The notes: generated by a model from the letters alone, not told the origin. A DNA stretch of 45,229 bases from Oscillospiraceae bacterium (GCA_017416245.1 JAFQCX010000049.1:1-45229); one strand, 5' to 3'; positions 22,244-31,353 are shown, counted from the first letter of the stretch. Translations and numbers: made by a program.

Positions 22244-23860
22244 TCATTTCAAGTCTATGATCTGTCCGCAGTCAGGGATAAAAACATTCGTTTTCGGCGA
22301 CAGTTCGCTGATCTTTGCTGCCACGAATTCAGCATGCTCCTTACGCCACATAGCCTTATCTCTTCTTCCGTTCTCATAAAGATGGGTCAAGATAATGTTT
22401 TTATTGGAAAATCTCAGCATAAACTCTGCAAAATCCTGGGCTATCGGCTCACAGATTGCATCAAGTCCCTTTCCGTCGCCCAGCCATATATGCGCAAAAC
22501 AATAGTCAGCCTTTGGAATATTGGGCAGATTCTCAAGAGAAAAATCCCGGACATCAACAGGGAACGCAACAGACGGCATACCCTCCGCTGTAATATAATA
22601 TCCGTATTCCGCTGTTCCTCTTTGGGTGCCGGGGCGAAAATGTCTTCCTTCAAAGGGTAGTATCGTAAGATTTCCCACCGTGAGTGGCTCGTCTTTTTTC
22701 GCAATGTGTATTTTTTCTGGAGATAGCCCCCACTCCAGTGCCATATCGTACATAAAATCAGGAATTACCCACCTGATCTGCGTGTTTGCCAGTTCTCGTA
22801 CAACGCTTTCCTCAAAATGATCGGCGTGGTTGTGAGATATCACCATCAAATGCAGGTTTTTTAAATAGTCCACGCATTTTTCCGGCGCAGCCGCCAAAAA
22901 ACGCGCGTTTCTAAACACAACATCCATTCCTACACGATAGCCGTTAAAGTGAAACAGATAGGATGACGAATGGAGCAGCCCGAATTTTGCGCCGTCTGCA
23001 TCAAACACTTTGCACGCAGACGCAAACCAATCGTCAAAATGCTCCCTTATTTCATCATAAAGCTTTGCGCATATAGGCATTTTGGCTTTCAGTTCCCTGA
23101 CCGAGCCAACTAAGGACGGGATCAGCGGCCGAAGCTCCTTAAATCTGTTGTATTCCAGTTCTATATTGTATAATCCGAAGTATCCAAAATACAGTCCACC
23201 AAGGAATTCCTTTAGCGGCAGTGCATGGGAATCCAAAGGGAAATGGGTTTGCAGATCCGACAAAGCGTGGATATGGGTGTGAATCACGCTTTTTAAAAAC
23301 GCATTATCGGGCAAGCGGACAGGCTCACTGCTGTGGTTTTTTTGCCACCAATACATATAATGACCCATATCCCAACAAATACCGATTGCAGCTCTGTCAA
23401 CTTCTTTTACGATCCCAAACACATATGCTGCGCTATCTCCCTCGGTTTTGTCCGGCATAAGACGGTTATTTTCAAGGGCCACCGTAACCGGCAAGTCATG
23501 TTTTTCAATGTGATCGGCAATGGATCTCAGCATTTTTACATTGTCGCCTGCAATGGGATGCACCGTGATATTGACAGATGGCTGGCGCAGGTCTTTCAGC
23601 AATTCTTCCAAGGGGCAAAACAGCTCAAAAACGGCATTCTCCTGGGTTTTCACATCCCCGTGCAAGGAGATAGAAAATCCATAATCCCACAAAAGCTGTG
23701 CAACACCCTTTACATCGGCGGCGGTATGATATTCCCGCACCGTACGCAGTTCAATGCTGCGCACGCCTTCCGTTTTCAGTGCCAGCAGAACATCCTCCCG
23801 GCTTTCCGGCAAGCCCTCTCCTGTGAGCAGCCAGTCAAAAGGTAACGAAACGCCTATCAT
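22244..23860 (-). CDS. Fusion of sugar isomerase-like TIM barrel and metallo-beta-lactamase fold
   Basis: A 538-residue, apparently intact two-domain protein. Residues about 1-260 look like an AP-endonuclease-2/xylose-isomerase-type TIM barrel: SLHGDV, ALENN, CWDMGHYMYW, HTHIHAL and YNIELEY mark the metal-binding strand ends. Residues about 285-538 look like a metallo-beta-lactamase fold: SHNHADHFE is the HxHxDH motif, with FPVDVRD as the later Asp and ILTHLYENGR as the late His. Both metal centres seem complete. The pairing is unfamiliar to me; a sugar isomerase or lactonase-type pair acting in series is a possible reading. It follows GH28 by 39 bases, so a uronic-acid pathway role is inferred. 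Confidence 0.8.
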   Translation of the reverse strand: MIGVSLPFDWLLTGEGLPESREDVLLALKTEGVRSIELRTVREYHTAADVKGVAQLLWDYGFSISLHGDVKTQENAVFELFCPLEELLKDLRQPSVNITVHPIAGDNVKMLRSIADHIEKHDLPVTVALENNRLMPDKTEGDSAAYVFGIVKEVDRAAIGICWDMGHYMYWWQKNHSSEPVRLPDNAFLKSVIHTHIHALSDLQTHFPLDSHALPLKEFLGGLYFGYFGLYNIELEYNRFKELRPLIPSLVGSVRELKAKMPICAKLYDEIREHFDDWFASACKVFDADGAKFGLLHSSSYLFHFNGYRVGMDVVFRNARFLAAAPEKCVDYLKNLHLMVISHNHADHFEESVVRELANTQIRWVIPDFMYDMALEWGLSPEKIHIAKKDEPLTVGNLTILPFEGRHFRPGTQRGTAEYGYYITAEGMPSVAFPVDVRDFSLENLPNIPKADYCFAHIWLGDGKGLDAICEPIAQDFAEFMLRFSNKNIILTHLYENGRRDKAMWRKEHAEFVAAKISELSPKTNVFIPDCGQIIDLK

Positions 23861-23899
23861 ATAACCACCCCTTTCTATTCAATACTCTTACTTTTCCCC

Positions 23900-25459
23900 T
23901 TATTCCTTGATACAGGGGTTGTCCACATTCTCTGTGCGGATGGCATCGCCATCGTGACCTGTCAGCCGGATGTCCTCCAGCACAAGGGTCTTTACATTTT
24001 TGGCAAAGATGCCCATTTTACACACGTTCGGATCAAACCCATCCATGGATGCCGGCATTCCAGAGCAGGCATTGGACGCATAACAGAGCTTCACATGCTT
24101 CATTTCAATGTATTCGATCTTCTTCTCGGGAAGTCCGTAGAAAAATGCGCCGGCAATATGGCAGTTCTTTGCCCTAATGTTTCTGAAGCACAGAGATCGG
24201 AGCTCCGGCGTTCTCTCATCCACAGGAAGGGGCTCTTTGCTCTGCACATATTCACTGTGGCCGTCTGCATCGCAAAAATAGAAGGAATTCACAACAAACG
24301 GGGTAAGCACCCCGTCCATCTCAATGTCCTCAAACAATATCCCGTCAATGATCGCATCCTTACCTCTGCCCCGTCTGGTTTTGATCCGCAGACCCCGGTC
24401 GGTGTGGTCGAAGCGGCATTGAAGCGCTCTTACGTTCTTCACACCGCCGGCCATTTCGCTGCCCAGCGTAATGCCGCCGTGGCCGTCACGCATACAGCAC
24501 TGCCGAATTAAAATATTGGAAGAGGGGGTCTTGTACTTTGCGCCAACGGAGATCTTGCCGGACTTAATGGCAATACAGTCATCCCCCACCGAGAAGTAAC
24601 AGCCTGCAATCTCAACCCCGTCACAGGCCTCCGGGTTCAATCCGTCGGTGTTGGGGGAGTCCTTCGGCCCCAGAATATTCATACAGATGAATTTCAGATT
24701 TTTGGAAAAATACGGGTGAATATTCCAGCTGGGGCTGTTCTGCACAGTGATGCCGCAGATCTGAATATCCTCACAGCGATTGAGGAATATCATCCGCGGC
24801 CGGGCTGCGATGCGGATGTTCTTCACATCGTGCCACCAGTTGTCAAAGCCGGAATTTCCATCGATCAGACCTTCGCCGTACAGGCAGACATTTTTGTTGC
24901 CTATGCCGGTAATGATGCCTGCAAACATATCCATACGGTCACCTTCCCAGGTGCCCAGGATCATCTCCTCGCCGGTCTTCTCACCCATACAGCAGCCTTT
25001 CAGCACCGGGAACATCGTTCTGTCGGTAAATGCGGAAAGAACTGCGCCCTTTGCCAGCTCAATACGCACATTGTCCTTCAGGAAAATGCTTGTGACCTTG
25101 TATACGCCCTCCGGGATCAGCACCCGGCTCTCCGGCGGGCAGGCCAATATGGCAGCCTGAATAAAGGGCGTGTCATTGGTAACACCGTCACCCTTCGCGC
25201 CGAAATCCTTTACATTCAAAGTGAATGCTTCCGGCAGGGTGGTGGAGTGCGCTTCGGCTTTCTCCTGGTTTCTGAGTGCAGTAACTGTGTATTGGGTTGC
25301 AGGCTCCAGATCATAGAGCATGATCTGTGTCCGCTTCGTTTCTAAGCTAAGTACACCATTGATATAAATGCGCCAAGGGGTATCTGTTTCAAATATACTG
25401 CCGTCTGCGCACTGGATTGCAGCGGCACGGGCCTGTTTCCAGGTAACACGCAGTTCCAT
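23900..25459 (-). CDS. GH28 polygalacturonase-like enzyme
   Basis: A 519-residue parallel beta-helix enzyme of GH28, which hydrolyses galacturonan-type pectin or related glycans. The family catalytic set is complete: NTDGLN, VGDDCIA, GHGGI and RIKTRRG. The first about 80 residues form a small beta domain (TWKQARAAAIQCADG onwards) before the beta-helix motif VKDFGAKGDGVTNDTPFIQAAI. There is no signal peptide, which points to exo-type cleavage of imported oligogalacturonides. The start has GGGAGGAG. It heads the minus-strand block with the TIM/MBL fusion, SGNH and esterase genes. Confidence 0.93.
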   Translation of the reverse strand: MELRVTWKQARAAAIQCADGSIFETDTPWRIYINGVLSLETKRTQIMLYDLEPATQYTVTALRNQEKAEAHSTTLPEAFTLNVKDFGAKGDGVTNDTPFIQAAILACPPESRVLIPEGVYKVTSIFLKDNVRIELAKGAVLSAFTDRTMFPVLKGCCMGEKTGEEMILGTWEGDRMDMFAGIITGIGNKNVCLYGEGLIDGNSGFDNWWHDVKNIRIAARPRMIFLNRCEDIQICGITVQNSPSWNIHPYFSKNLKFICMNILGPKDSPNTDGLNPEACDGVEIAGCYFSVGDDCIAIKSGKISVGAKYKTPSSNILIRQCCMRDGHGGITLGSEMAGGVKNVRALQCRFDHTDRGLRIKTRRGRGKDAIIDGILFEDIEMDGVLTPFVVNSFYFCDADGHSEYVQSKEPLPVDERTPELRSLCFRNIRAKNCHIAGAFFYGLPEKKIEYIEMKHVKLCYASNACSGMPASMDGFDPNVCKMGIFAKNVKTLVLEDIRLTGHDGDAIRTENVDNPCIKE

Positions 25460-25509
25460 ATGTTCTCCTCCCTGTTGCGGCCTGTTATATTAGTCTTTTA
25501 TTGCTTGTT

Positions 25510-25537
25510 ATTATAACATAGTTCCCGGGGATTGCAA
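25510..25537 (-). promoter_or_regulatory. Promoter of the GH28 block
   Basis: TTGCAA (25532-25537), 16 bases and TATAAT (25510-25515) with an extended TG on the minus strand. It is 36 bases from the divergent promoter of the serine hydrolases, so shared control is possible. Confidence 0.72.
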
Positions 25538-25573
25538 CCTCTTTTCCGTTGCGGAAATACTTGTTTTTTTGTC

Positions 25574-25602
25574 TTGACATTTCCTTTGGCCAATACTAAA
25601 CT
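25574..25602 (+). promoter_or_regulatory. Promoter of the tandem serine hydrolases
   Basis: TTGACA (25574-25579), 17 bases and TAAACT (25597-25602) on the plus strand, 69 bases before the ATG. Confidence 0.72.
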
Positions 25603-25671
25603 GTACCCAACAGCAACTATCCAAAGCGATCACATATTTAACATCTGATGATTCATCACGGAGGTTTTGTT

Positions 25672-27156
25672 ATGATCAAGGATTTAGAATTTGCCACACC
25701 GGAATCCCAGGGTATTCGCTCTGAGGATATTTTGGAATTCATTAACCGCCTTGCCTATCGCAAAATGAATTTACACTCTTTTTTGATGGCAAGAAACGGA
25801 AAGATCATTGCAGAAGGCTATGTGAAGCCGTTCCACAAGGATTTTGAACACCGTCTTTATTCTGCCAGCAAAACCTTTGTTGCTATGGCTGTGGGCCTTA
25901 TGGTGACCGAGGGCAAGGTGAAGGTCACCGATAAAATTGCTGATTATTTGCAGAATTACATTGACAATCCTCTGGATCGGTGGACACAGGATATGACCAT
26001 CGAGGATTGTATGATGATGAGCGCGCCAATGTTCCCGGATCGCGACAATCCCGCCAAGGATCCCAATCTGCGTTGCTACAATCTGCTGAATCACACCAAG
26101 GGTGTCTATCCCGGCGGCACCCTTTTCTGCTATAACAAGGCGCCGGATCTTGTGTGCGCCGCAATTAAGAATATCACCGGCAAGGAATTCATTGATTACC
26201 TGCGTCCCGTTTTTGATGCGATCGGCATCTCCAAGGATATTTGGTGTGTAAAAACCAAAGAGGATTACTGCTGGGGCGGCAGCGGCATTGTGTGCACCCT
26301 GCGTGACTATGCAAAAATGGGTGAGTTTGTCTTGAATTTGGGCTGCGTGAACGGAAAGCAGCTTATTGACAGGGACTATATGGAAAAGGCAACTACCACC
26401 CGCATCTGCACCCTGAACTCCAACTTCTACGATCCTCTGAGCAATTGCGGCTACGGCTATTACACCTGGATCACCCCGGATGCCTTTGCATTCCGCGGAA
26501 TGGGCACCCAGCAGTGTTTCGGATTCAGAGATAAGGATTTTCTGTTCGTCTGTCAAGCAGATACACAGACTACCTCCGACAATACCAGCGCATGGGTTTA
26601 CGACTGCGTAAAGCATTTGGTATACGACCGAATCGGCAGAAAGAAGAAAGAGGGCAAGGCATATTTGCAGCTGCAGGAAGCGCTGCAAAATCTCCAGCCG
26701 CCTATGTACGGCAGGCCCCACGCCGCCTATGAACAGGAGATAAACGGCAAGACCTATATGGTCAAGCCTGGCAATCCTATGGGTTGGAAGAATTTCCGTT
26801 TTGATTTTGATCCCAACGGCAGCGAGGGTACACTTACCTATGAAAACAGCCGCGGCATCAAGAAGATATCCTTTGGCATTGGCCGGTTAAAGCAGGGTAA
26901 ATTCCCCGAAACCCATTACTACGACAAGCAATTGACTATCCCCGGCAACAGAGAGCAGGATTGCACTGCCGTTTGTGAGTGGGTGGAAGATCAGAAGCTG
27001 CTCCTTCGGGTATACGTGATCGACCACTCTATGGGCAACCTGTTTGCTACCTTTAGCTTTGTGGGCAACGAGGTTGGCCTAAGCTTCCGTAAGACTGCTG
27101 AGTACTTCATGGATGATTACCAAGGTGACACCAGCGGTTACCTTGCACAGGAATGA
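25672..27156 (+). CDS. Beta-lactamase-fold serine hydrolase, copy 1
   Basis: A 494-residue serine hydrolase of the beta-lactamase/class C family. The nucleophile is Ser64 in SASK (SxxK, residues 64-67). A Tyr-Asn pair follows near YNK (about residue 165), and FRGMGTQ occurs in the region of the third motif. The last about 120 residues form a separate beta-rich domain. There is no signal peptide, so it is not a secreted penicillin-binding protein; cytoplasmic esterase or amidase activity is more likely, on an unknown substrate. ATG 25672 is chosen for GGAGG. It is followed after 9 bases by a close paralogue. Confidence 0.9.
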   Translation: MIKDLEFATPESQGIRSEDILEFINRLAYRKMNLHSFLMARNGKIIAEGYVKPFHKDFEHRLYSASKTFVAMAVGLMVTEGKVKVTDKIADYLQNYIDNPLDRWTQDMTIEDCMMMSAPMFPDRDNPAKDPNLRCYNLLNHTKGVYPGGTLFCYNKAPDLVCAAIKNITGKEFIDYLRPVFDAIGISKDIWCVKTKEDYCWGGSGIVCTLRDYAKMGEFVLNLGCVNGKQLIDRDYMEKATTTRICTLNSNFYDPLSNCGYGYYTWITPDAFAFRGMGTQQCFGFRDKDFLFVCQADTQTTSDNTSAWVYDCVKHLVYDRIGRKKKEGKAYLQLQEALQNLQPPMYGRPHAAYEQEINGKTYMVKPGNPMGWKNFRFDFDPNGSEGTLTYENSRGIKKISFGIGRLKQGKFPETHYYDKQLTIPGNREQDCTAVCEWVEDQKLLLRVYVIDHSMGNLFATFSFVGNEVGLSFRKTAEYFMDDYQGDTSGYLAQE

Positions 27157-27165
27157 GGTAAGGAT

Positions 27166-28647
27166 ATGATCAAGGATTTAGAATTTGCCACACCGGAATC
27201 CCAGGGCATTCGCTCTGAGGATATTCTGGAATTCATGGACTATATTGCCTATCGCAAAATCAATCTGCATTCTTTTATGATGGCGAGAAACGGCAAGATC
27301 ATCGCAGAATGTTATGTAAACCCATTCCATAAGGACTTTGCCCATCGCATTTATTCCGCCAGTAAGACCTATGTTGCTCTTGCGGTTGGTTTGATGGTAA
27401 CAGAGGGCAAGGTCAAGGTTACCGATAAGGTCGTGGATTACCTGCAGGATTACATTGACACTCCGCTGGACCACTGGGTGCAGGAAATGACCATCGAGGA
27501 TTGTCTGACTATGCGCCAGCCTATGTTCCCGGACAAGAAAAGCCTTGGTGAAAAAGACAAAGCAAGATGCTATAACCTGATGAATCATTCCTATGCGACC
27601 TACCCCAACGGCTCGATCTTCTGCTATCATTGGGCGCCGGATCTGCTCTGCGTTGCCATCAAGAGAATCACCGGCATGGAATTCATAGATTACCTGCGCC
27701 CCATTTTTGATGAGATCGGTGTTTCCAAGGACATTTGGTGTGTGAAAACAACAGAGGATTACTGCTGGGGCACCAGCGGTATTGTTTGCACGCTGCGTGA
27801 TTTTGCCAAAGTGGGCGAGTTTTTAATGCACTACGGTAACGCCGGCGGCAAGCAGCTCATTGACAGAGCGTATATAGAAAAGGCAACCTCTTCCCGGGTC
27901 TTTACCCTGTCCGCCAACAACTATGACCCCATAAGAGGCAACGGCTACGGCTATTATACCTGGATCACCCCGGACGCTGTTTTGTTCCGGGGTATGGGCA
28001 CCCAGCACTGTTACTGCTTCCGAGATAAGGATTTTCTGTTTGTATGTCAGGCAGATACACAATCCCCCACCGAGGACGACAGCCCGTGGATGTACGATGC
28101 GGTGAAGCACCTGGTTTACGACAGGATCGGCAGAAAGAAGAAAGAGGGCAAGGCTTATTTGCAGCTGCAGGAAGCGCTGCAGAATATGCAGCCGCCTGCA
28201 TTCGGCAAGCCTCACGCTGCCTATGCGCAAGAGATTGACGGCAAGACCTATACTGTCAATCCGGGCAATCCTATGGGTTGGAAGAACTTCCGATTCGATT
28301 TTGATCCCAACGGCAGCGAGGGTACACTTACCTACGAAAACGACCGTGGTGTTAAGAAGATTCCCTTTGGGATCGGTCAGCAGAAGAGAATCACATTCCC
28401 GGAAACCCACTACTATGACAAGGTGCTGGGTGTGCCTGCAGATCGGGAGTTGGACAGCACCGCTGTTTGCGAATGGCTGGAAGAGAAGAAGCTTCTGCTG
28501 CGTGTGTATGTGATCGACACCTGCTTTGGCAGTATGTTTGCCACATTTTCCTTTAAGGGTAACGAGGTTGCCCTTGCATTCCGCAAATGCGCTGAGTGTT
28601 TCCTGGATGAATACCGTGGAGATGGCAGCGGCTATCGCGCAGAATGA
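27166..28647 (+). CDS. Beta-lactamase-fold serine hydrolase, copy 2 (tandem paralogue)
   Basis: A 493-residue paralogue of the preceding gene. The first 20 residues and long parts of the middle are identical, including the SASK nucleophile and the EGKAYLQLQEALQN segment, while other stretches differ. At the DNA level the starts differ at only a few third positions, and the region near 26635-26705 and 28125-28195 is almost identical, whereas flanks diverge more. This suggests an old duplication with later partial homogenisation by gene conversion, though selection on the protein could also contribute. GAGG lies ahead of the ATG. Ends at a shared terminator. Confidence 0.9.
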   Translation: MIKDLEFATPESQGIRSEDILEFMDYIAYRKINLHSFMMARNGKIIAECYVNPFHKDFAHRIYSASKTYVALAVGLMVTEGKVKVTDKVVDYLQDYIDTPLDHWVQEMTIEDCLTMRQPMFPDKKSLGEKDKARCYNLMNHSYATYPNGSIFCYHWAPDLLCVAIKRITGMEFIDYLRPIFDEIGVSKDIWCVKTTEDYCWGTSGIVCTLRDFAKVGEFLMHYGNAGGKQLIDRAYIEKATSSRVFTLSANNYDPIRGNGYGYYTWITPDAVLFRGMGTQHCYCFRDKDFLFVCQADTQSPTEDDSPWMYDAVKHLVYDRIGRKKKEGKAYLQLQEALQNMQPPAFGKPHAAYAQEIDGKTYTVNPGNPMGWKNFRFDFDPNGSEGTLTYENDRGVKKIPFGIGQQKRITFPETHYYDKVLGVPADRELDSTAVCEWLEEKKLLLRVYVIDTCFGSMFATFSFKGNEVALAFRKCAECFLDEYRGDGSGYRAE

Positions 28648-28656
28648 CAAAAACAG

Positions 28657-28687
28657 AATCCGGCACCTGCACAGGTGCCGGATTTTT
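28657..28687. terminator. Terminator between the serine hydrolases and GH20
   Basis: Arms AATCCGGCACCTG / CAGGTGCCGGATT around CA, followed on the plus strand by TTTTT. It likely serves the plus-strand hydrolases and may also stop the convergent GH20 transcript. Confidence 0.85.
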
Positions 28688-28703
28688 CATAGCTTGGTGG
28701 GTA

Positions 28704-31055
28704 CTATACAGATGAATCTGCGAGTCCCGTGACACGGGTAAGGACCACGGTGGTGAAATCCCCCTCTGCCGATCGATAGGAAAGGGAGCTGATTTTCTTT
28801 TCAGGGTGAGGGTTTTCCCACACAACGCTGGTGAGCAGGACATCCTCGCCATTGTATTTTTCCTCCAGGGTCGGCTCAGAAAACCAGGTGCCAACATAGC
28901 CCATATGGCGGTAATACTTGCCGGAAAGCGGATCGGCATATTTGCGGCAGTAATGCTGCACGTTGCCCAGGTATTCCGCAGGGATCGTCACCTGCTCCCC
29001 GTCTTCATAAGATACAGTATAGGTGCCCGCCACATACAATGCCTGCCAGGGAATTCTTGAGGCGCACTGCAAGGTGGTATGCTCGATGAGAAGCCGCTCA
29101 AACCGGCCGTTTACATCCACCCGGCAGCTATCTGCCACGATGGCAGCAGGCCGATATGCAAGAATGCATTGCGGCAAGGTCTGATCGCCTGCAGGCAGTG
29201 GGATATCTGTTTGCATATAGCTGTGCAGCGGGGATCTTTCGCGGATCCCGTCCCGCTGCGCAGGCTGAATGTGCTGCGCGATCAGGTGCGCGTACACCTC
29301 ACGAAGGGCTTCATCATAGACCTCGGTGTTCCAGAGCATCTGCGCGGTATAGGAAAGGTCATAGAATTTGCCCTTCTTGCCCATATAATACTCATTGGTG
29401 GAGCACCAAAGGGAGACCTCGCCGCCGATCATTCCCTTTTGCAGCATACGCTTTTTGTATCTGGGATAGTGGGAGGAATATAGATTGCCTGCGCCAACGG
29501 TGAAACCGGCCTCAAGGAGATTGGTTTCGATATCCTTGTCCAGGTGGAAATACCAGATGAAATCAAGGCAGAGCACGTCTTTGGGGATCAGATTTATGGC
29601 ATTGTGCGTTTGATATCTCGTTACAGGCTGGATCATATCCGACCAGATGACCGTGCCAAGACCCTTTGCTTTCAGGTAGTTATAGAGTCTGTTCACATGG
29701 CGGGCGTAAAGCACATCGTGGGGAGTATCCTTACACTTGGGGCAAAGACCTAAGTGATAGACCTCATCATGACCGATATGGACGTAGCGCGGCGGTTTTG
29801 CCACCTCTATGATCTCGTCAATAATATCAAAAATGATCTCGTAGCTCTTTTCGTTTGAGGGGCAGTAGCAGTGCGCGTAAAAGTTGGCGGGGCGCTCGTC
29901 CTCAGTACGCGTGTCCTTTACGTCCTTATCCTGCTCTTCACGCTCCGCGATCTCGGGGTGCGCGTTGGTGATATACTGCACGTGGCCAAGGCTTTGCGCC
30001 TCGGGAATGATCTCAAAGCCATACTCCCGCGCGTTGTCAAGAAGGTCTATGACCTGTTGCTTTTCCAACACGCCACCGCCTGCAACGGCGCCATGGGGGA
30101 ACGGGGGCTGCAGCCCTGCCTTGGCGCGGGCGTTTGCCTCCACCCACTGCTGGGAGATCTCGGGGTGCCTGTCAAAGCGCATACCCCCTGCAAACTCCAC
30201 GAAAAGCGTATTATAGCCCAGGGGCAGAAGCACATAGCGGAAGAGCCGCTTGGCAAATTCAATATCCTCAACTGCAGGCAGATACATATGAAAACCACGC
30301 AAGGACTTGGTGGGCTGATCATCGATCTTGATAACAGGAAATTCTCCGCCCTTGCCAAGCTGCAGCAGCTTACATGCGGCGTACATCAAGGTCAAACGGC
30401 AGCCTGCGGTCAGCGCAATGCCTTCCTTCGTGACTTCAACGGTATAGCGCTCGTTCTCGTAGCCCTGAGATGCAAGTCTGACGGTAACCGTAACACCGTC
30501 TGTTACAGTAGCGCCACCAAACTTTTCTGCCAAACCTTCCCGAAGAAAACCCGCCACAGCCGACTCATCCTCAGAACGCGAATACGGCATAATTGCGCCG
30601 ATCCGCACACTTCCCTCCGATACAACTGCATTTTTAACGGTGGGCCACAGAAAGGGCACCGCATCAGCGCGGCAAATCGCCACCTGAGGCGCGGTGAAAG
30701 AGATGTCATATAGATCGGCATAGATTCGAACGGTCAATGCGCTTGCGTATGTACCAACCGATGCCGTCAGCATACCGCCTGCAAGCTTGCCTGTTTCGGC
30801 AGTATATCTGCCAACGACCGTATCTTCCGCCAGCACCTCGAAGCCGCGGATCAGAGAGCCCTCTGCCAGGGGAAGTGTAACAGAGCCCACAAAGCACGTT
30901 CCTGCAAGGTCAATGCGCACATCCATACCCGTGTTCAAAAGCGTTTCCCAGCTCCACGTGGAAATGCCATCCGCCTCTTGTGTGGGCGCATAGGGAATGT
31001 CGCTACCGATCCTTGTATAGCGGCATACAGGATCCTGCAGATATCCAATATACAT
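28704..31055 (-). CDS. GH20-like beta-N-acetylhexosaminidase
   Basis: A 783-residue protein. Residues about 1-140 form a beta-rich, carbohydrate-binding-like domain; about 140-240 an alpha/beta domain typical of the GH20 N-terminus; about 240-580 a TIM barrel with SLRGFHMYLP, EIIPEAQSLGHVQY and the hallmark HIGHDEVY with the Asp-Glu catalytic pair; the C-terminus is another beta domain. GH20 enzymes release terminal N-acetylglucosamine or N-acetylgalactosamine using the substrate acetamido group. No signal peptide is present, so it works on imported oligosaccharides. The ATG has AAAGGAG. Product could feed the NagB-like pathway at the start of the window. Confidence 0.88.
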   Translation of the reverse strand: MYIGYLQDPVCRYTRIGSDIPYAPTQEADGISTWSWETLLNTGMDVRIDLAGTCFVGSVTLPLAEGSLIRGFEVLAEDTVVGRYTAETGKLAGGMLTASVGTYASALTVRIYADLYDISFTAPQVAICRADAVPFLWPTVKNAVVSEGSVRIGAIMPYSRSEDESAVAGFLREGLAEKFGGATVTDGVTVTVRLASQGYENERYTVEVTKEGIALTAGCRLTLMYAACKLLQLGKGGEFPVIKIDDQPTKSLRGFHMYLPAVEDIEFAKRLFRYVLLPLGYNTLFVEFAGGMRFDRHPEISQQWVEANARAKAGLQPPFPHGAVAGGGVLEKQQVIDLLDNAREYGFEIIPEAQSLGHVQYITNAHPEIAEREEQDKDVKDTRTEDERPANFYAHCYCPSNEKSYEIIFDIIDEIIEVAKPPRYVHIGHDEVYHLGLCPKCKDTPHDVLYARHVNRLYNYLKAKGLGTVIWSDMIQPVTRYQTHNAINLIPKDVLCLDFIWYFHLDKDIETNLLEAGFTVGAGNLYSSHYPRYKKRMLQKGMIGGEVSLWCSTNEYYMGKKGKFYDLSYTAQMLWNTEVYDEALREVYAHLIAQHIQPAQRDGIRERSPLHSYMQTDIPLPAGDQTLPQCILAYRPAAIVADSCRVDVNGRFERLLIEHTTLQCASRIPWQALYVAGTYTVSYEDGEQVTIPAEYLGNVQHYCRKYADPLSGKYYRHMGYVGTWFSEPTLEEKYNGEDVLLTSVVWENPHPEKKISSLSYRSAEGDFTTVVLTRVTGLADSSV

Positions 31056-31082
31056 ATGCTTTCTCCTTTGCTATGCGTTATT

Positions 31083-31141
31083 ATTCATTGATCAACGAAT
31101 CCTTGTTTTTCGACAAGGTGTTCTGCTGTCCAATCGGACAG
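31083..31141 (-). promoter_or_regulatory. Three successive palindromes downstream of the GH20 promoter
   Basis: Downstream of the -10 and before the ribosome site lie CTGTCC-GATT-GGACAG (31126-31141), CCTTGT-CGAAAA-ACAAGG (31101-31118) and ATTC-G-TTGATCAA-T-GAAT (31083-31100). They could be operators for a repressor or leader hairpins; the last, with a TTGATCAA core, looks most like a protein site. Confidence 0.55.
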
Positions 31142-31145
31142 ATTT

Positions 31146-31174
31146 ATTGTAACAGATAAAAAATTGCAGGTCAA
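31146..31174 (-). promoter_or_regulatory. Promoter of the GH20 gene
   Basis: TTGACC (31169-31174), 17 bases and TACAAT (31146-31151) with an extended TG, on the minus strand about 90 bases before the ATG. Confidence 0.8.
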
Positions 31175-31224
31175 TTATTACAGATGCTTTTAAAAAAGAA
31201 ACCGTTAGAATTGTGCTCATTAAA

Positions 31225-31248
31225 AGACAGCCAGTTGAAAGGCTGACT
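31225..31248 (-). terminator. Second hairpin downstream of the transglutaminase operon
   Basis: The minus strand can form AGTCAGCC / GGCTGTCT with one mismatch, followed by TTTTAATG. It is a plausible backup terminator before the GH20 promoter. The remainder of the 31056-31362 gap shows no gene. Confidence 0.5.
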
Positions 31249-31325
31249 ATTCTTTCGCACGATTTTCTAAATTGCATCTTGTTTTTTTATTTCAAGAAAA
31301 TAACACTTATCCCGGCCCAACAATG

Positions 31326-31353
31326 ATCCCCCGTGGATCGCACCACGGGGGAT
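31326..31353 (-). terminator. Hairpin after the transglutaminase gene
   Basis: Eleven-base arms ATCCCCCGTGG / CCACGGGGGAT and a six-base loop, ten bases past the stop. It lacks a good T-run on the minus strand, so it may stop transcription only partly or protect the RNA end. Confidence 0.6.

Noticed and set aside
25672-28647. Antibiotic-resistance beta-lactamases
   Set aside because: The proteins share the SxxK fold but are cytoplasmic, about 490 residues long with an extra C-terminal domain, and the later class C motifs are not typical; an esterase or amidase role is more likely.
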